A DNA stretch of 36,285 bases from Roseateles sp. (GCA_015657635.1 JACDQM010000087.1:1-36285), one strand, 5' to 3'; positions 6,513-14,245 are shown, counted from the stretch's first letter. The notes: generated from the sequence alone by a model not told the origin. Numbers and translations: made by a program.

Positions 6513-8462
6513 TCAATCCTCAGTGTCAGCAGTTGGTTTCGGCCATTTGACCCCACCAATCTCGGCACGATTGGCTGTCTCATAGACGTTCGACGCAAAG
6601 ACAAACGGTCTGCTCTTCCTTGTATCAACATTGCCGCTATAGGCGAGCAGCATGCATTCGTCGAAATTGACGAACCGAGGCGATCGTTCTAGCTTGCGAT
6701 GGTCAATCTCAACGGCTTCGTTGAGTTTTCTCGTGCTCAACGGTCCCGCGTACGTGGTGTAGTTCAGCAATGGAGCTCTGACGAAATGATGGCGCAGCAA
6801 GTTGGACCGCCGGAGTTCCTCAGAGTGGATGCCGTCAACCAGTTCAGAGAAGCCGAAGTCCTGGGTGCAAACCGCGTCAGACATCGCCAATGCCAGTTTC
6901 AAGTGTTGCTCAAGATCCGCCTGCAGTTGCAAGGTCACCGCATCATGGTGGTTCTGCACCCGACTCAGTTCGACCTTGAGTTGCTTGACGAACGACCGCA
7001 TCGTCACCTTGTCGCCGGCAATCCCCAACAAGGTGAACACTCGCTCCCACAAGTCAAAGAACTCAATTGCGCTGCGCCCCTTGAAGAATTTTTGCAGCCC
7101 CTTGCTCACCTTTCTGTCTGGCGGGTCGTCAGTCACCAGATGCAGTACCGTCTGACGGGCTAAGTGCTTGGCCAACTCGTATCGGTTCTCGGCCAGGCCT
7201 TTGACACTCCGAAACTTGTTGACGGATCCCTCGTACAGCAATTCATAAGCAACGTCTTCCATGGAGTTGTCCGCCTCGTCCACAGGCAGCAAAAGGAAGT
7301 CACTTCCGTTCTCTTCCAACTTCTTCTGGAACTTCTCTAGCCCCGCAATGGAATGATGCGCATCGAAGTACTGAAGGATGCATTTCGATTGCTGCAGGAG
7401 CAGGCCTGGACGTGCACTAATCTCGTAAGCACCGCCGTCAAGATCCTTCAGGATTCGTGGCTCTACAAGCAAGGAATGGATGAATGTCCCAATCGGGTCT
7501 TCGTCATCCTCCGTCGGGTCGACCGGCACGGGGACGACAATGAGAATGTCATCAACATATCGACCATAGTAGGCAGGTCGAATCCGTTTGAGCACAGCCG
7601 AGTCGAAACCCTGCAGATACCAATTGGCCAACACCAGGGACGAGCAAAGACCTATCGGTAGTCCGATCGTTGATGCATCGATGGTGTGGTGCGTTTTGGA
7701 AAGCATTGGATCGATGCTTTCCCTGTAGGCTCGGCCAATTTCCTCAATGCAAGCCAGCAGCTGGATGCCTCGATCGTCAGCCTCTTCGTCGGCTTGAATC
7801 GAGATCGGAAGCGCCTGCGCCACCTCGCCAAAATCGACATTGATCCGATAGAAGTACTCTTGGATGTCAAGTCCGAGGATCGCGACATTGCGCTGCTCAT
7901 CGACCAGGAGTTGCTTGGCCTTCCGGATGCCCGTGTCCCGCCACCGCGCGTACTGCTCGTGGTACTTCGTGAACAGTTCGAGCGACTCGTCTGTGATCCT
8001 GTTCAGCTTGTCTGACAGCCTCGATCCGCAGCATTCCGGAGCAAGCTGCGCGTCCAAATGCTTACCGTCCGTCATGACCCACAGAACGGCAATCAGATGT
8101 AGCTCAATGGGACCGTCGAAGAAGTAGTTGACCGTCTCGACTTCAATGACCTTGGTCGTCGTCACATTCGTGATCAGGCGTCCATGCTCGGGGGCACTCA
8201 TCGCCTCATCTCGGGGGCTGGTACTTAACGTCTTAGGCACTACCCGGAAGCCGATGTCCTTCAGCCACCCCTTGAAGCGACGGCTTTTTGATGGCGACTC
8301 TCTATTCAACACGTCACGCACGACCTCCAGTCGCGCCTCGAAGTCCTCTGCGCACTCAAACGCAGCCAAGCGAGCGCGAAGTCGAAGGTCAGTCTTATCG
8401 TAGTAGACGAGGCTCTTCAGCTTTCGGTATGCCTTGTCGAGGTCATCGGTGGTGAAGGGCAT
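6513..8462 (-). CDS. Reverse transcriptase of the UG/Abi defence type
   Basis: A 649-residue protein. The RT core is clear: motif A ILGLDIQEYF with Asp199; motif B GLPIGLCSSLVLANWYL (267-283); motif C YYGRYVDDILIVV with the catalytic YVDD at 302-305; and a following primer-grip-like stretch (LLLQQSKCILQYF, 354-366). About 190 residues precede motif A, and about 280 mostly helical residues follow the palm (roughly 370-649). This layout fits the UG/Abi RT family rather than group II introns (no maturase or HNH domain) or retrons (no msr/msd-like element recognised). The weak start region has GAGAG before the ATG at 8462. Its partner is the nitrilase-like gene immediately downstream. RT-nitrilase combinations are known in DRT1 (UG1) anti-phage systems, so a defence role is the leading inference. 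Base composition is well below that of the neighbouring core genes. Confidence 0.85.
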   Translation of the reverse strand: MPFTTDDLDKAYRKLKSLVYYDKTDLRLRARLAAFECAEDFEARLEVVRDVLNRESPSKSRRFKGWLKDIGFRVVPKTLSTSPRDEAMSAPEHGRLITNVTTTKVIEVETVNYFFDGPIELHLIAVLWVMTDGKHLDAQLAPECCGSRLSDKLNRITDESLELFTKYHEQYARWRDTGIRKAKQLLVDEQRNVAILGLDIQEYFYRINVDFGEVAQALPISIQADEEADDRGIQLLACIEEIGRAYRESIDPMLSKTHHTIDASTIGLPIGLCSSLVLANWYLQGFDSAVLKRIRPAYYGRYVDDILIVVPVPVDPTEDDEDPIGTFIHSLLVEPRILKDLDGGAYEISARPGLLLQQSKCILQYFDAHHSIAGLEKFQKKLEENGSDFLLLPVDEADNSMEDVAYELLYEGSVNKFRSVKGLAENRYELAKHLARQTVLHLVTDDPPDRKVSKGLQKFFKGRSAIEFFDLWERVFTLLGIAGDKVTMRSFVKQLKVELSRVQNHHDAVTLQLQADLEQHLKLALAMSDAVCTQDFGFSELVDGIHSEELRRSNLLRHHFVRAPLLNYTTYAGPLSTRKLNEAVEIDHRKLERSPRFVNFDECMLLAYSGNVDTRKSRPFVFASNVYETANRAEIGGVKWPKPTADTED

Positions 8463-8615
8463 TTCGACTCTCAGTCAATTGTTGAAGATAGTGCGGACGC
8501 GAGCAAAGGGAGCTCACGTCCCGGCTTCGCGACGTCCTGTCGGAGAAATCCATTGAATGAAGTTTCGAATCTGCGGAAGAGCTGGCGCAGGACTGCTGCA
8601 TTGCAAAGTTGAGCG
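8463..8615 (-). other. 153-base gap upstream of the RT gene
   Basis: This non-coding gap separates the DUF2026 stop from the RT start. It must hold the RT promoter unless the RT is read through from DUF2026. Several defence RTs use a non-coding RNA encoded next to the RT, so it is also the natural place for one. I see only short inverted repeats, for example GCAG-N5-CTGC at 8589-8601, no long stable hairpin, and no clear promoter boxes. Confidence 0.35.
8608..8614 (-). other. Isolated R-box-like heptamer after DUF2026
   Basis: On the minus strand GCTCAAC begins one base after the DUF2026 stop codon and fits the integron R''-box consensus RYYYAAC. In gene cassettes the attC site typically begins at or near the stop codon. 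No partner GTTRRRY box was found before the RT start at 8462, so a complete second attC is not supported. Confidence 0.25.
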
Positions 8616-9242
8616 TCACCATGCACCGAGAAGGACCGCGTTGTGGATGGACGCTGGTCTTCTGTTCCCTTTCCCATCTGCCACGCCGATGGCAGGCATT
8701 TTCTTCGGCGGCGGGAGATACCATTGCTCAAGTATCTCGAGGATGTCTTGAACCGCTGGATGCCGCAAGGTGGACTCGATCGTTGGCTCGCGAAGCACGC
8801 GATCCTCCCGGAAATAAAACTCTCCGGGAGACTTGGGCGCGTCAAAAGCCTCAGCGACTTGAAACGCGGGTTTTTGGAACATTAACGGCTTGCATGCCGT
8901 TCCAAGACTCGTCCGTGCAAGCTCGGGGTAAAGGAAACTCGAAAAGTCAAATATCCACCCTGCCGCCTCGACCCAGCAGTGAAAGTTCTGGCGGTTGTCT
9001 GCAGTGCCCTGGTGGCCAGCAAAGGCGATAACTTTCGACGGCGCAACGCAGATGGAGAATGCCCCAACAACAGCCCGAGCGTCGTTGATTCTGTACTTGG
9101 TACGCAGGAGTCGCTCTCCCATGATCCCGAAGAGGATGCACTTGCCGACCAACTCAACACCCTCCGAAAGAATTAACCCCGCCGAAGCGTTCGCGATGCG
9201 CTGGAAGACTGGAAGAGGGATAGCGGGCACGGTTGTGGTCAT
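8616..9242 (-). CDS. DUF2026-family protein with Cys-His-Asp triad
   Basis: A 208-residue protein that I place in DUF2026 by its overall pattern: GKCILFGIMGERLL, NFHCWVEAAGWIFDFSS, then PLMFQKPAF and a C-terminal PPPKKMPAIGVADG. Cys35, His88 and Asp99 fall in the order and contexts (C in a helix start, H-x-W, D-F) of a papain/transglutaminase-like triad, so a cysteine hydrolase or transferase is plausible. This is inference from motifs. The ATG at 9242 lies five bases after the end of the attC-like site, as is usual for a gene cassette, and no Shine-Dalgarno is visible between them. The stop is followed one base later by an R-box-like heptamer. It lies 153 bases upstream of the RT on the same strand and may be part of the same module or an unrelated cassette. 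Confidence 0.65.
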   Translation of the reverse strand: MTTTVPAIPLPVFQRIANASAGLILSEGVELVGKCILFGIMGERLLRTKYRINDARAVVGAFSICVAPSKVIAFAGHQGTADNRQNFHCWVEAAGWIFDFSSFLYPELARTSLGTACKPLMFQKPAFQVAEAFDAPKSPGEFYFREDRVLREPTIESTLRHPAVQDILEILEQWYLPPPKKMPAIGVADGKGNRRPASIHNAVLLGAW

Positions 9243-9247
9243 GTGAT

Positions 9248-9331
9248 GCTCAACAGATAGCGCCTATCTGCCGAGCGCCAGCGCAGCGCTTGCGCGCGGC
9301 GGCATGCCGAGGCAGATAAACCGAGTTGAAC
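9248..9331 (-). other. attC-like integron recombination site
   Basis: An 84-base imperfect palindrome. Read on the minus strand it starts GTTCAAC (fits R'' RYYYAAC) and ends GTTGAGC (fits R' GTTRRRY); these outer boxes pair at 6 of 7 positions. Inside, TATCTGCC (9318-9311) and GGCAGATA (9272-9265) pair perfectly over 8 bases like L''/L' boxes, around a 38-base G+C-rich centre. Spacers between outer and inner boxes are 6 and 10 bases. A small extra palindrome CAGATAG-CGC-CTATCTG (9254-9270) overlaps one side. Position supports the call: the DUF2026 ATG follows R' by five bases, and the HEPN-like gene lies upstream. The size is within the known attC range. No integrase gene or second complete attC is present in the window. 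Confidence 0.5.
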
Positions 9332-9520
9332 TGAGCCATCGCACCGTCCCTGGCCATTTTGGCCGTTGTGGTCTGCGTGCTTGGGGCGTTTTATCAACCC
9401 GAGCCGCTATTTCGGGTGATTATGTTGCAGCCCATGCGGGAACGAAGCCCGTGCTTTTACGGTGAGGCGTTGTGGCGGGAGGAGCCTTGAACGCCTGGGC
9501 TTGCGTTCGTCGGTGCAAAC
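9332..9520 (-). other. Non-coding gap between HEPN-like gene and attC-like site
   Basis: These 189 bases have no convincing gene. They contain an inverted repeat ACCCGA-N9-TCGGGT around 9399-9419. On the plus strand there is a short CGGG-N7-CCCG hairpin followed by TGCTTTTA around 9437-9459, too weak to call a terminator with confidence. Confidence 0.4.
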
Positions 9521-10015
9521 TCACAGTCGCCAGTGCTCCCGTAGCCGATTGAGTTCGGTCTGCAGGCTCCGGATTTCATCGTTGACGGCCGCAAGCTCGC
9601 CAATTTCGTACTCAGCGACCTGCTGCTCGTCCGACGTTGGCAAGCCGATTATGTTGACAACCTTGTTTCTTTGCGTCTCGATACCCCAGCGCCCATGAAC
9701 AAAGTCATTGCGCTGCTTCCGGATCGCTTGGGCCCTGTCAATCCATTCTGCGTAAGCGCGATGGCGTTTCGAGCCATTGGGCAGCTTGGCCATAACTTGC
9801 TTTAAAAGTTCGTCGAGCTTGTTGCTGAATGTCATGCACGCAAGCGACTTGTTTTGCTCTTGTATGCGTACACCAGCGTCAGCGACGGCAAGGCACGTAC
9901 TCAAGGCGATATCAAGGCGAGAGAACTCAAAGAGCATATGACCGAGAAGGGATGCTGCTTCAGCTTCCAGCCGATCCCGCCGATCAAAGATTTCCGTTGC
10001 AGTCATCTCGCTCAT
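9521..10015 (-). CDS. Helical protein with HEPN-type Rx4H motif
   Basis: A 164-residue, mostly helical protein. Residues 100-110 read KQRNDFVHGRW, giving Arg102-x4-His107, the motif of HEPN-superfamily ribonucleases and toxins; the Asn after the Arg is also typical. The N-terminal half (LLGHMLFEFSRLDIALSTCL, residues 23-42) fits the first helix of HEPN-like proteins, and the C-terminus has a coiled-coil-like stretch (AAVNDEIRSLQTELNRLREH). A nuclease role is inference; many Rx4H proteins are inactive or adapters. It starts nine bases after the stop of the Lrp-type regulator, so it could be read from that promoter although it does not share the regulator's base composition. No antitoxin partner (MNT) is adjacent. 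Confidence 0.55.
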   Translation of the reverse strand: MSEMTATEIFDRRDRLEAEAASLLGHMLFEFSRLDIALSTCLAVADAGVRIQEQNKSLACMTFSNKLDELLKQVMAKLPNGSKRHRAYAEWIDRAQAIRKQRNDFVHGRWGIETQRNKVVNIIGLPTSDEQQVAEYEIGELAAVNDEIRSLQTELNRLREHWRL

Positions 10016-10024
10016 CGCGCCATC

Positions 10025-10537
10025 CTAAATCGCCAACGCCGTCGTGCTCTTCACCTCTTCCATCACCGCATAAGTGCGCGTCTCGCGCACGCCGGGCAGG
10101 GTCCAGATCACGCTGCCGATGAATTCGCGGTAATGGGCCATGTCGGCCACGCGGGTCTTCAGCAGATAGTCAAAGCCGCCGGCCACCAGATGGCATTCCA
10201 AAATTTCTGGGCGGGCCTGCACCGCGGCCTTGAAGTTGTCCATCACGTCGTGCACCGTGCGGTCCAGCAGGATCTCGATGAACACCAGCATCGAGGCGCC
10301 CAGCTTGTCGGGGTTCAGCCGCGCCTCATAGCCCAGGATGTAGCCCTCGCGCGTGAGGCGCTTCACCCGCTCCAGCACCGCGGTGGGTGACAGGTGCACG
10401 GCTTCAGCCAGCTTCAGGTTGGAGATGCGGCCATCGCTCTGCAGCACGCGCAGGATGCGGGCGTCGATCTTGTCCAGGCCTTCGGGCGGGCTGGTGGTGT
10501 TGTTGCTGCTGCTGCTGTTCTTGTTCGAGCTGGGCAT
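10025..10537 (-). CDS. Lrp/AsnC-family regulator (PutR-like)
   Basis: A 170-residue Lrp/AsnC protein. The N-terminus is a Ser/Asn-rich low-complexity leader (residues 4-16). A winged helix-turn-helix follows: LDKIDARILRVLQSDGRISNLKLAEAVHLSP then VLERVKRLTREGYILGYEA. The RAM effector domain comes next (FIEILLDRTVHDVMDNF, CHLVAGGFDYLLKTRV, GVRETRTYAVME). It is divergent from putA, the arrangement seen for PutR in other proteobacteria lacking the PutA DNA-binding domain, so it probably activates putA in response to proline. An in-frame ATG at 10597 would add 20 residues; I prefer 10537. The frame stays open far upstream through putA only because of G+C bias. Confidence 0.85.
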   Translation of the reverse strand: MPSSNKNSSSSNNTTSPPEGLDKIDARILRVLQSDGRISNLKLAEAVHLSPTAVLERVKRLTREGYILGYEARLNPDKLGASMLVFIEILLDRTVHDVMDNFKAAVQARPEILECHLVAGGFDYLLKTRVADMAHYREFIGSVIWTLPGVRETRTYAVMEEVKSTTALAI

Positions 10538-10570
10538 GCTGGATTTCTTTCGGTCAATCTTCAGATCTTC

Positions 10571-10631
10571 GGAATTTAATCCAAGCGGCAAATCCATAAA
10601 GTTCAGGCATTCACTAGCATCTTTGCAAAGA
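10571..10631. promoter_or_regulatory. lrp-putA intergenic operator candidates
   Basis: The 102-base divergent region is A+T-richer than its flanks. It has a partial dyad GGAATTTAATCC (10571-10582, 8 of 12 symmetric) and a perfect 12-base palindrome TCTTTGCAAAGA (10620-10631) that ends eight bases before the putA ATG and overlaps its AAAGAG ribosome-binding site. Lrp-family proteins bind A+T-rich dyads, so these are candidate PutR-like sites. No clear sigma70 boxes were identified. Confidence 0.4.
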
Positions 10632-10639
10632 GTGCCCCC

Positions 10640-13600
10640 ATGAGCCACTTCGCCCTTCCGCCCGAGACCGCCCGTCTGCCCAGCCCGTATCGCGAAGAAA
10701 GCGCCGTGGTGCAGGCGCTGGCCGCCAGCCTGGGCCAGCGCCTGGATTGGCCCGCCGTGCTGGCCACGGCTGCCCCCTGGGTGGAGCAGGTGCGGGCCAA
10801 GCCGGCGCCGTTCTGGGCCATGGAATCGCTGCTGCGCGAATACCCGATCACCAGCGCCGAGGGCCTGGCCCTGATGCGCCTGGCCGAGGCGCTGCTGCGC
10901 GTGCCCGATGCGCCCACCGCCATCGCGCTGACGGCCGACCAGCTGGGCCGTGCCGACTTTGATGCCGCCGGTGGCGATGGCCCGCACAAGATGCTGGCCA
11001 GCCTGTCGGCCAGCGCCATTTCGCTGTCCAAGAAGTTCCTGCCCGAAGCCGAGAACGAAGGCGGCCTGCTGCAGCGCCTGGGCGCACAGACCGTGGTGGC
11101 CGCCACCGTGCGCGCCATCCAGCTGCTGGGCCGGCAGTTCGTGCTGGGCCGCAATATCCAGGAGGCCATGGACGAAGCCGCCAGCGCGCGCCGCCAGCAG
11201 GCCCAGCTGCGCTTCAGCTACGACATGCTGGGCGAGGGCGCCCGCACCGAAGCCGATGCCCAGCGCTACCACCAGGCCTACCTGACCGCGATTGCCGCCA
11301 TCGCCGGGCGCGCCCGCGCCAAGTCGCCCGAGGGCGCGGATGGCATCTCCATCAAGCTCTCGGCGCTGTTCTCGCGCTATGAGGTGCTGCAGCGCGAGCG
11401 CGTGTTTGCCGAGCTGCTGCCGCGCGTCTGGCAGCTGGTGGAGAAGGCCGCGCAGGCCAATATCAACCTGACCATCGACGCCGAAGAGGTGGACCGCCTG
11501 GAGCTGTCGCTGGATGTGCTGGAGGCGCTGGCCCAGCGCATTGCCGGCCACTTTCCGCAATGGCGCGGCTTTGGCCTGGCGGTGCAGGCCTACCAGACCC
11601 GCGCGCTGGCGGTGGTGGACGAGGTGGCCGCCATTGCGCGCCGCCACGGCCTGCGCTTCATGGTGCGCCTGGTCAAGGGCGCTTATTGGGACGGCGAGAT
11701 CAAGCGCGCGCAGGAGCTGGGCCTGAACGAATACCCGGTGTTCACGCACAAGCAGCACACCGATGTGTCCTACCTGGCCTGCGCGCAGCGCCTGATCGCG
11801 CATGCCGATGTGATCTACCCGCAGTTCGCCAGCCACAACGCCGGCACCATCGCCGCCATCGTGCAGATGGCCAGGGCCGCCAATGCGCCCTTTGAGATGC
11901 AGCGCCTGCACGGCATGGGCGAGGGCGTCTATCGCGAGGTGCTGAAGGACAGCACCATCCCCTGCCGCGTCTACGCCCCGGTGGGTGAGCACCGCGACCT
12001 GCTGGCCTATCTGGTGCGCCGCCTGCTGGAGAACGGCGCCAATTCTTCCTTCGTGCACCAGCTGGCTGACCCCAGCGTGGCGCCTGAAGAGCTGCTGGCC
12101 TCGCCGCTGAGCCTGGTGCAGCCGGCGGGCTCGCTGCCGCTGCCGCCCGCGCTGTATGGCGCCAAGCGCCGCAATTCCACCGGTGCTGACCTGGCCGATC
12201 TGGCCCAGCGCGCGCCGCTGCTGCAGGCGCTGGAGACTTGCCGCGTCGAGCCGGTGGCCGAGGCCGATGCCGCCGCGGTGGACGCCGCGATGCAGCGCTT
12301 GCAGGCCGGTTTTGCCGGCTGGAACGCCACCCCGGTGACCCAGCGCGCCGCTGCGCTGCGCCGCGCTGCTGATGCGCTGGATGCGCGTCTGCCCGAGTTC
12401 TGCGCGCTGCTGGTGAAGGAAGCCTACAAGACCCAGGCCGACTGCATTGCCGAAGTGCGCGAGGCGGTGGACTTCTTGCGTTACTACGCGGATGAAGCCG
12501 AATCCCTGGGCTCTGGCGCCCAAGGCCGCGGCGTGTTCGTCTGCATCAGCCCCTGGAACTTCCCGCTGGCGATCTTTGCCGGCCAGGTGGCGGCGGCGCT
12601 CGTCACCGGCAACACGGTGGCCGCCAAGCCGGCCGAGCAGACGCCTTTTGTGGCGCAGCAGATGGTGGCCTTGCTGCACGCCGCTGGCGTGCCCGCCGAT
12701 GCGCTGGTGCTGCTGCACGGCGCTGGCGAAACCGTGGGCGCGGGCCTGGTTGCCCATGCGCTGACGGCGGGCGTGTGCTTCACTGGCTCCACCCAGGTGG
12801 CGCAGCTGATCAACCGCAGCCTGGCCGCCACCAAGCCGCAGCCGGTGCCGCTGATCGCCGAGACCGGCGGCATCAACGCGATGCTGGTGGACTCCACCGC
12901 GCTGCCCGAGCAGGTGATCGATGCCGTGGTGCAAAGCGCCTTCCGCTCGGCCGGCCAGCGCTGCTCGGCGCTGCGCCTGCTGTGCGTGCATGAGGGCATT
13001 GCCGATGGCCTGATCGAGATGCTGGCCGGCGCGATGCGCGAGCTGCGCGTGGGCAAGCCCGCCGAGCTGGCCACCGATGTGGGCCCGCTGATCGACGACG
13101 AAGCCCATGCCGGCATCAGCGCGCATGTCGAGCGCCTGAAGCGCGAAGCCCGGCTGATCGCCGAGGCGCCGGTGTTCGAGGCCATGCCGCGCCAGCAGCG
13201 CCCGGTGGCTTTTGAGATCGCGCGCATCGAAGACCTGGGCGCCGAGATCTTTGGCCCGGTGCTGCATGTGCTGCGCTGGAATGGCGAGCCGGATGCGGTG
13301 GTGGAGCGCATCAACGCGCTGGGCTACGGCCTGACCTTCGGCATCCAGACCCGCATCGACAGCCGCGCCCAGCGCCTGGCGGATGCCGCGCGCATCGGCA
13401 ATGTCTATGTGAACCGCAACATCATCGGCGCCGTCGTGGGCGTGCAGCCCTTCGGCGGCGAAGGCCTGTCTGGCACCGGCCCGAAGGCGGGCGGGCCTTT
13501 CTATCTGCGCCGCTTCATCGCGACGGCAGCGGCAAGCGCTGCGGCCACTTCGGCCGCTCCGCTGGAGGCGGGCGCGGGCTCTGATGTGGCCCAGGCGCAA

Positions 13601-14245
13601 GCCGCGCTGGCGCCGCTGCAGCAGGGCGCGCTGGCCTGGAGCGACACGCCGCTGGCGCAGCGCGCGGCGGTGCTGCGCCGCGCTGCAGCCGGCCTGGATG
13701 GCGCGGGCGGCGCCCTGGTGCAGGAGCTGTGCACCGCGGCCGAGCGCGAGCTGGCCTCGCTGAGCCTGCCCGGCCCCACCGGCGAGAGCAATGAGCTGCG
13801 TCTGCATGGCCGCGGTGTGTTCCTGCTGCTGGCCGGCGGTATTCCGGCTGCGCCGACGCTGGCAGCGGCCGTGGCCGCGCCCTTGCTGGCCGGCAATGCC
13901 GTGGCCCTGCTGACCGACAGCGCCGCGGGCGATGTCATGGCCGAGCCGCTGCTGCGCGCGCTGCGCCTGGCCGGCCTGCCGGAATCGGCGTTGCAGCGGG
14001 TCAGCGGCGGTGTGGCAGCCTGGCTGGCGGCCGAGGGGCTGGCGGGGGTCTGCATCGCCAGCGATCTGGCGGCCGCGCCCTTGCAGCGTCAGCTGGCCGC
14101 CCGCACCGGCGCCATCCTGCCACTGGTCAGCGCGGCCGAGGCGATGGATGCGCGCCAGCTCTACCGCTTCGCGGCCGAGCAGACCTTGACCATCAACACG
14201 GCGGCCGCCGGCGGCAACGCGGCGCTGCTGGCGGGCGAGCGCTGA
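10640..14245 (+). CDS. putA: Bifunctional proline dehydrogenase / P5C dehydrogenase, type B PutA
   Basis: A 1201-residue protein that oxidises proline to glutamate in two steps. There is no N-terminal ribbon-helix-helix DNA-binding domain, so it is not its own repressor. The FAD-dependent proline dehydrogenase barrel spans about residues 160-460, with ISIKLSALFSRYE, LTIDAEEVDRLELSLDV, FMVRLVKGAYWDGEIKRAQ and RLHGMGEGVY. The NAD-dependent P5C dehydrogenase domain spans about 545-960, with CISPWNFPLAIF, CFTGST, ETGGINAM and the catalytic Cys775 in SAGQRCSALRLL. After about 970 comes a second, degenerate aldehyde-dehydrogenase-like domain, as in type B PutAs. AAAGAG precedes the ATG. The divergent Lrp-type gene is its probable regulator. 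Confidence 0.97.
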   Translation: MSHFALPPETARLPSPYREESAVVQALAASLGQRLDWPAVLATAAPWVEQVRAKPAPFWAMESLLREYPITSAEGLALMRLAEALLRVPDAPTAIALTADQLGRADFDAAGGDGPHKMLASLSASAISLSKKFLPEAENEGGLLQRLGAQTVVAATVRAIQLLGRQFVLGRNIQEAMDEAASARRQQAQLRFSYDMLGEGARTEADAQRYHQAYLTAIAAIAGRARAKSPEGADGISIKLSALFSRYEVLQRERVFAELLPRVWQLVEKAAQANINLTIDAEEVDRLELSLDVLEALAQRIAGHFPQWRGFGLAVQAYQTRALAVVDEVAAIARRHGLRFMVRLVKGAYWDGEIKRAQELGLNEYPVFTHKQHTDVSYLACAQRLIAHADVIYPQFASHNAGTIAAIVQMARAANAPFEMQRLHGMGEGVYREVLKDSTIPCRVYAPVGEHRDLLAYLVRRLLENGANSSFVHQLADPSVAPEELLASPLSLVQPAGSLPLPPALYGAKRRNSTGADLADLAQRAPLLQALETCRVEPVAEADAAAVDAAMQRLQAGFAGWNATPVTQRAAALRRAADALDARLPEFCALLVKEAYKTQADCIAEVREAVDFLRYYADEAESLGSGAQGRGVFVCISPWNFPLAIFAGQVAAALVTGNTVAAKPAEQTPFVAQQMVALLHAAGVPADALVLLHGAGETVGAGLVAHALTAGVCFTGSTQVAQLINRSLAATKPQPVPLIAETGGINAMLVDSTALPEQVIDAVVQSAFRSAGQRCSALRLLCVHEGIADGLIEMLAGAMRELRVGKPAELATDVGPLIDDEAHAGISAHVERLKREARLIAEAPVFEAMPRQQRPVAFEIARIEDLGAEIFGPVLHVLRWNGEPDAVVERINALGYGLTFGIQTRIDSRAQRLADAARIGNVYVNRNIIGAVVGVQPFGGEGLSGTGPKAGGPFYLRRFIATAAASAAATSAAPLEAGAGSDVAQAQAALAPLQQGALAWSDTPLAQRAAVLRRAAAGLDGAGGALVQELCTAAERELASLSLPGPTGESNELRLHGRGVFLLLAGGIPAAPTLAAAVAAPLLAGNAVALLTDSAAGDVMAEPLLRALRLAGLPESALQRVSGGVAAWLAAEGLAGVCIASDLAAAPLQRQLAARTGAILPLVSAAEAMDARQLYRFAAEQTLTINTAAAGGNAALLAGER

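Noticed and set aside
6513..8462. Reading the RT as a retron or group II intron protein
   Set aside because: The active site is YVDD. There is no maturase or HNH domain, no intron RNA structure, and no msr/msd-like inverted repeat pair recognised upstream. A nitrilase partner fits UG-type defence RTs better.
10025..13807. A 1260-codon minus-strand frame through putA
   Set aside because: Only its last ~170 codons, the Lrp-type regulator, are real. The rest is antisense to putA, His/Gln/Arg/Ala rich, and open because of the third-position G+C bias.
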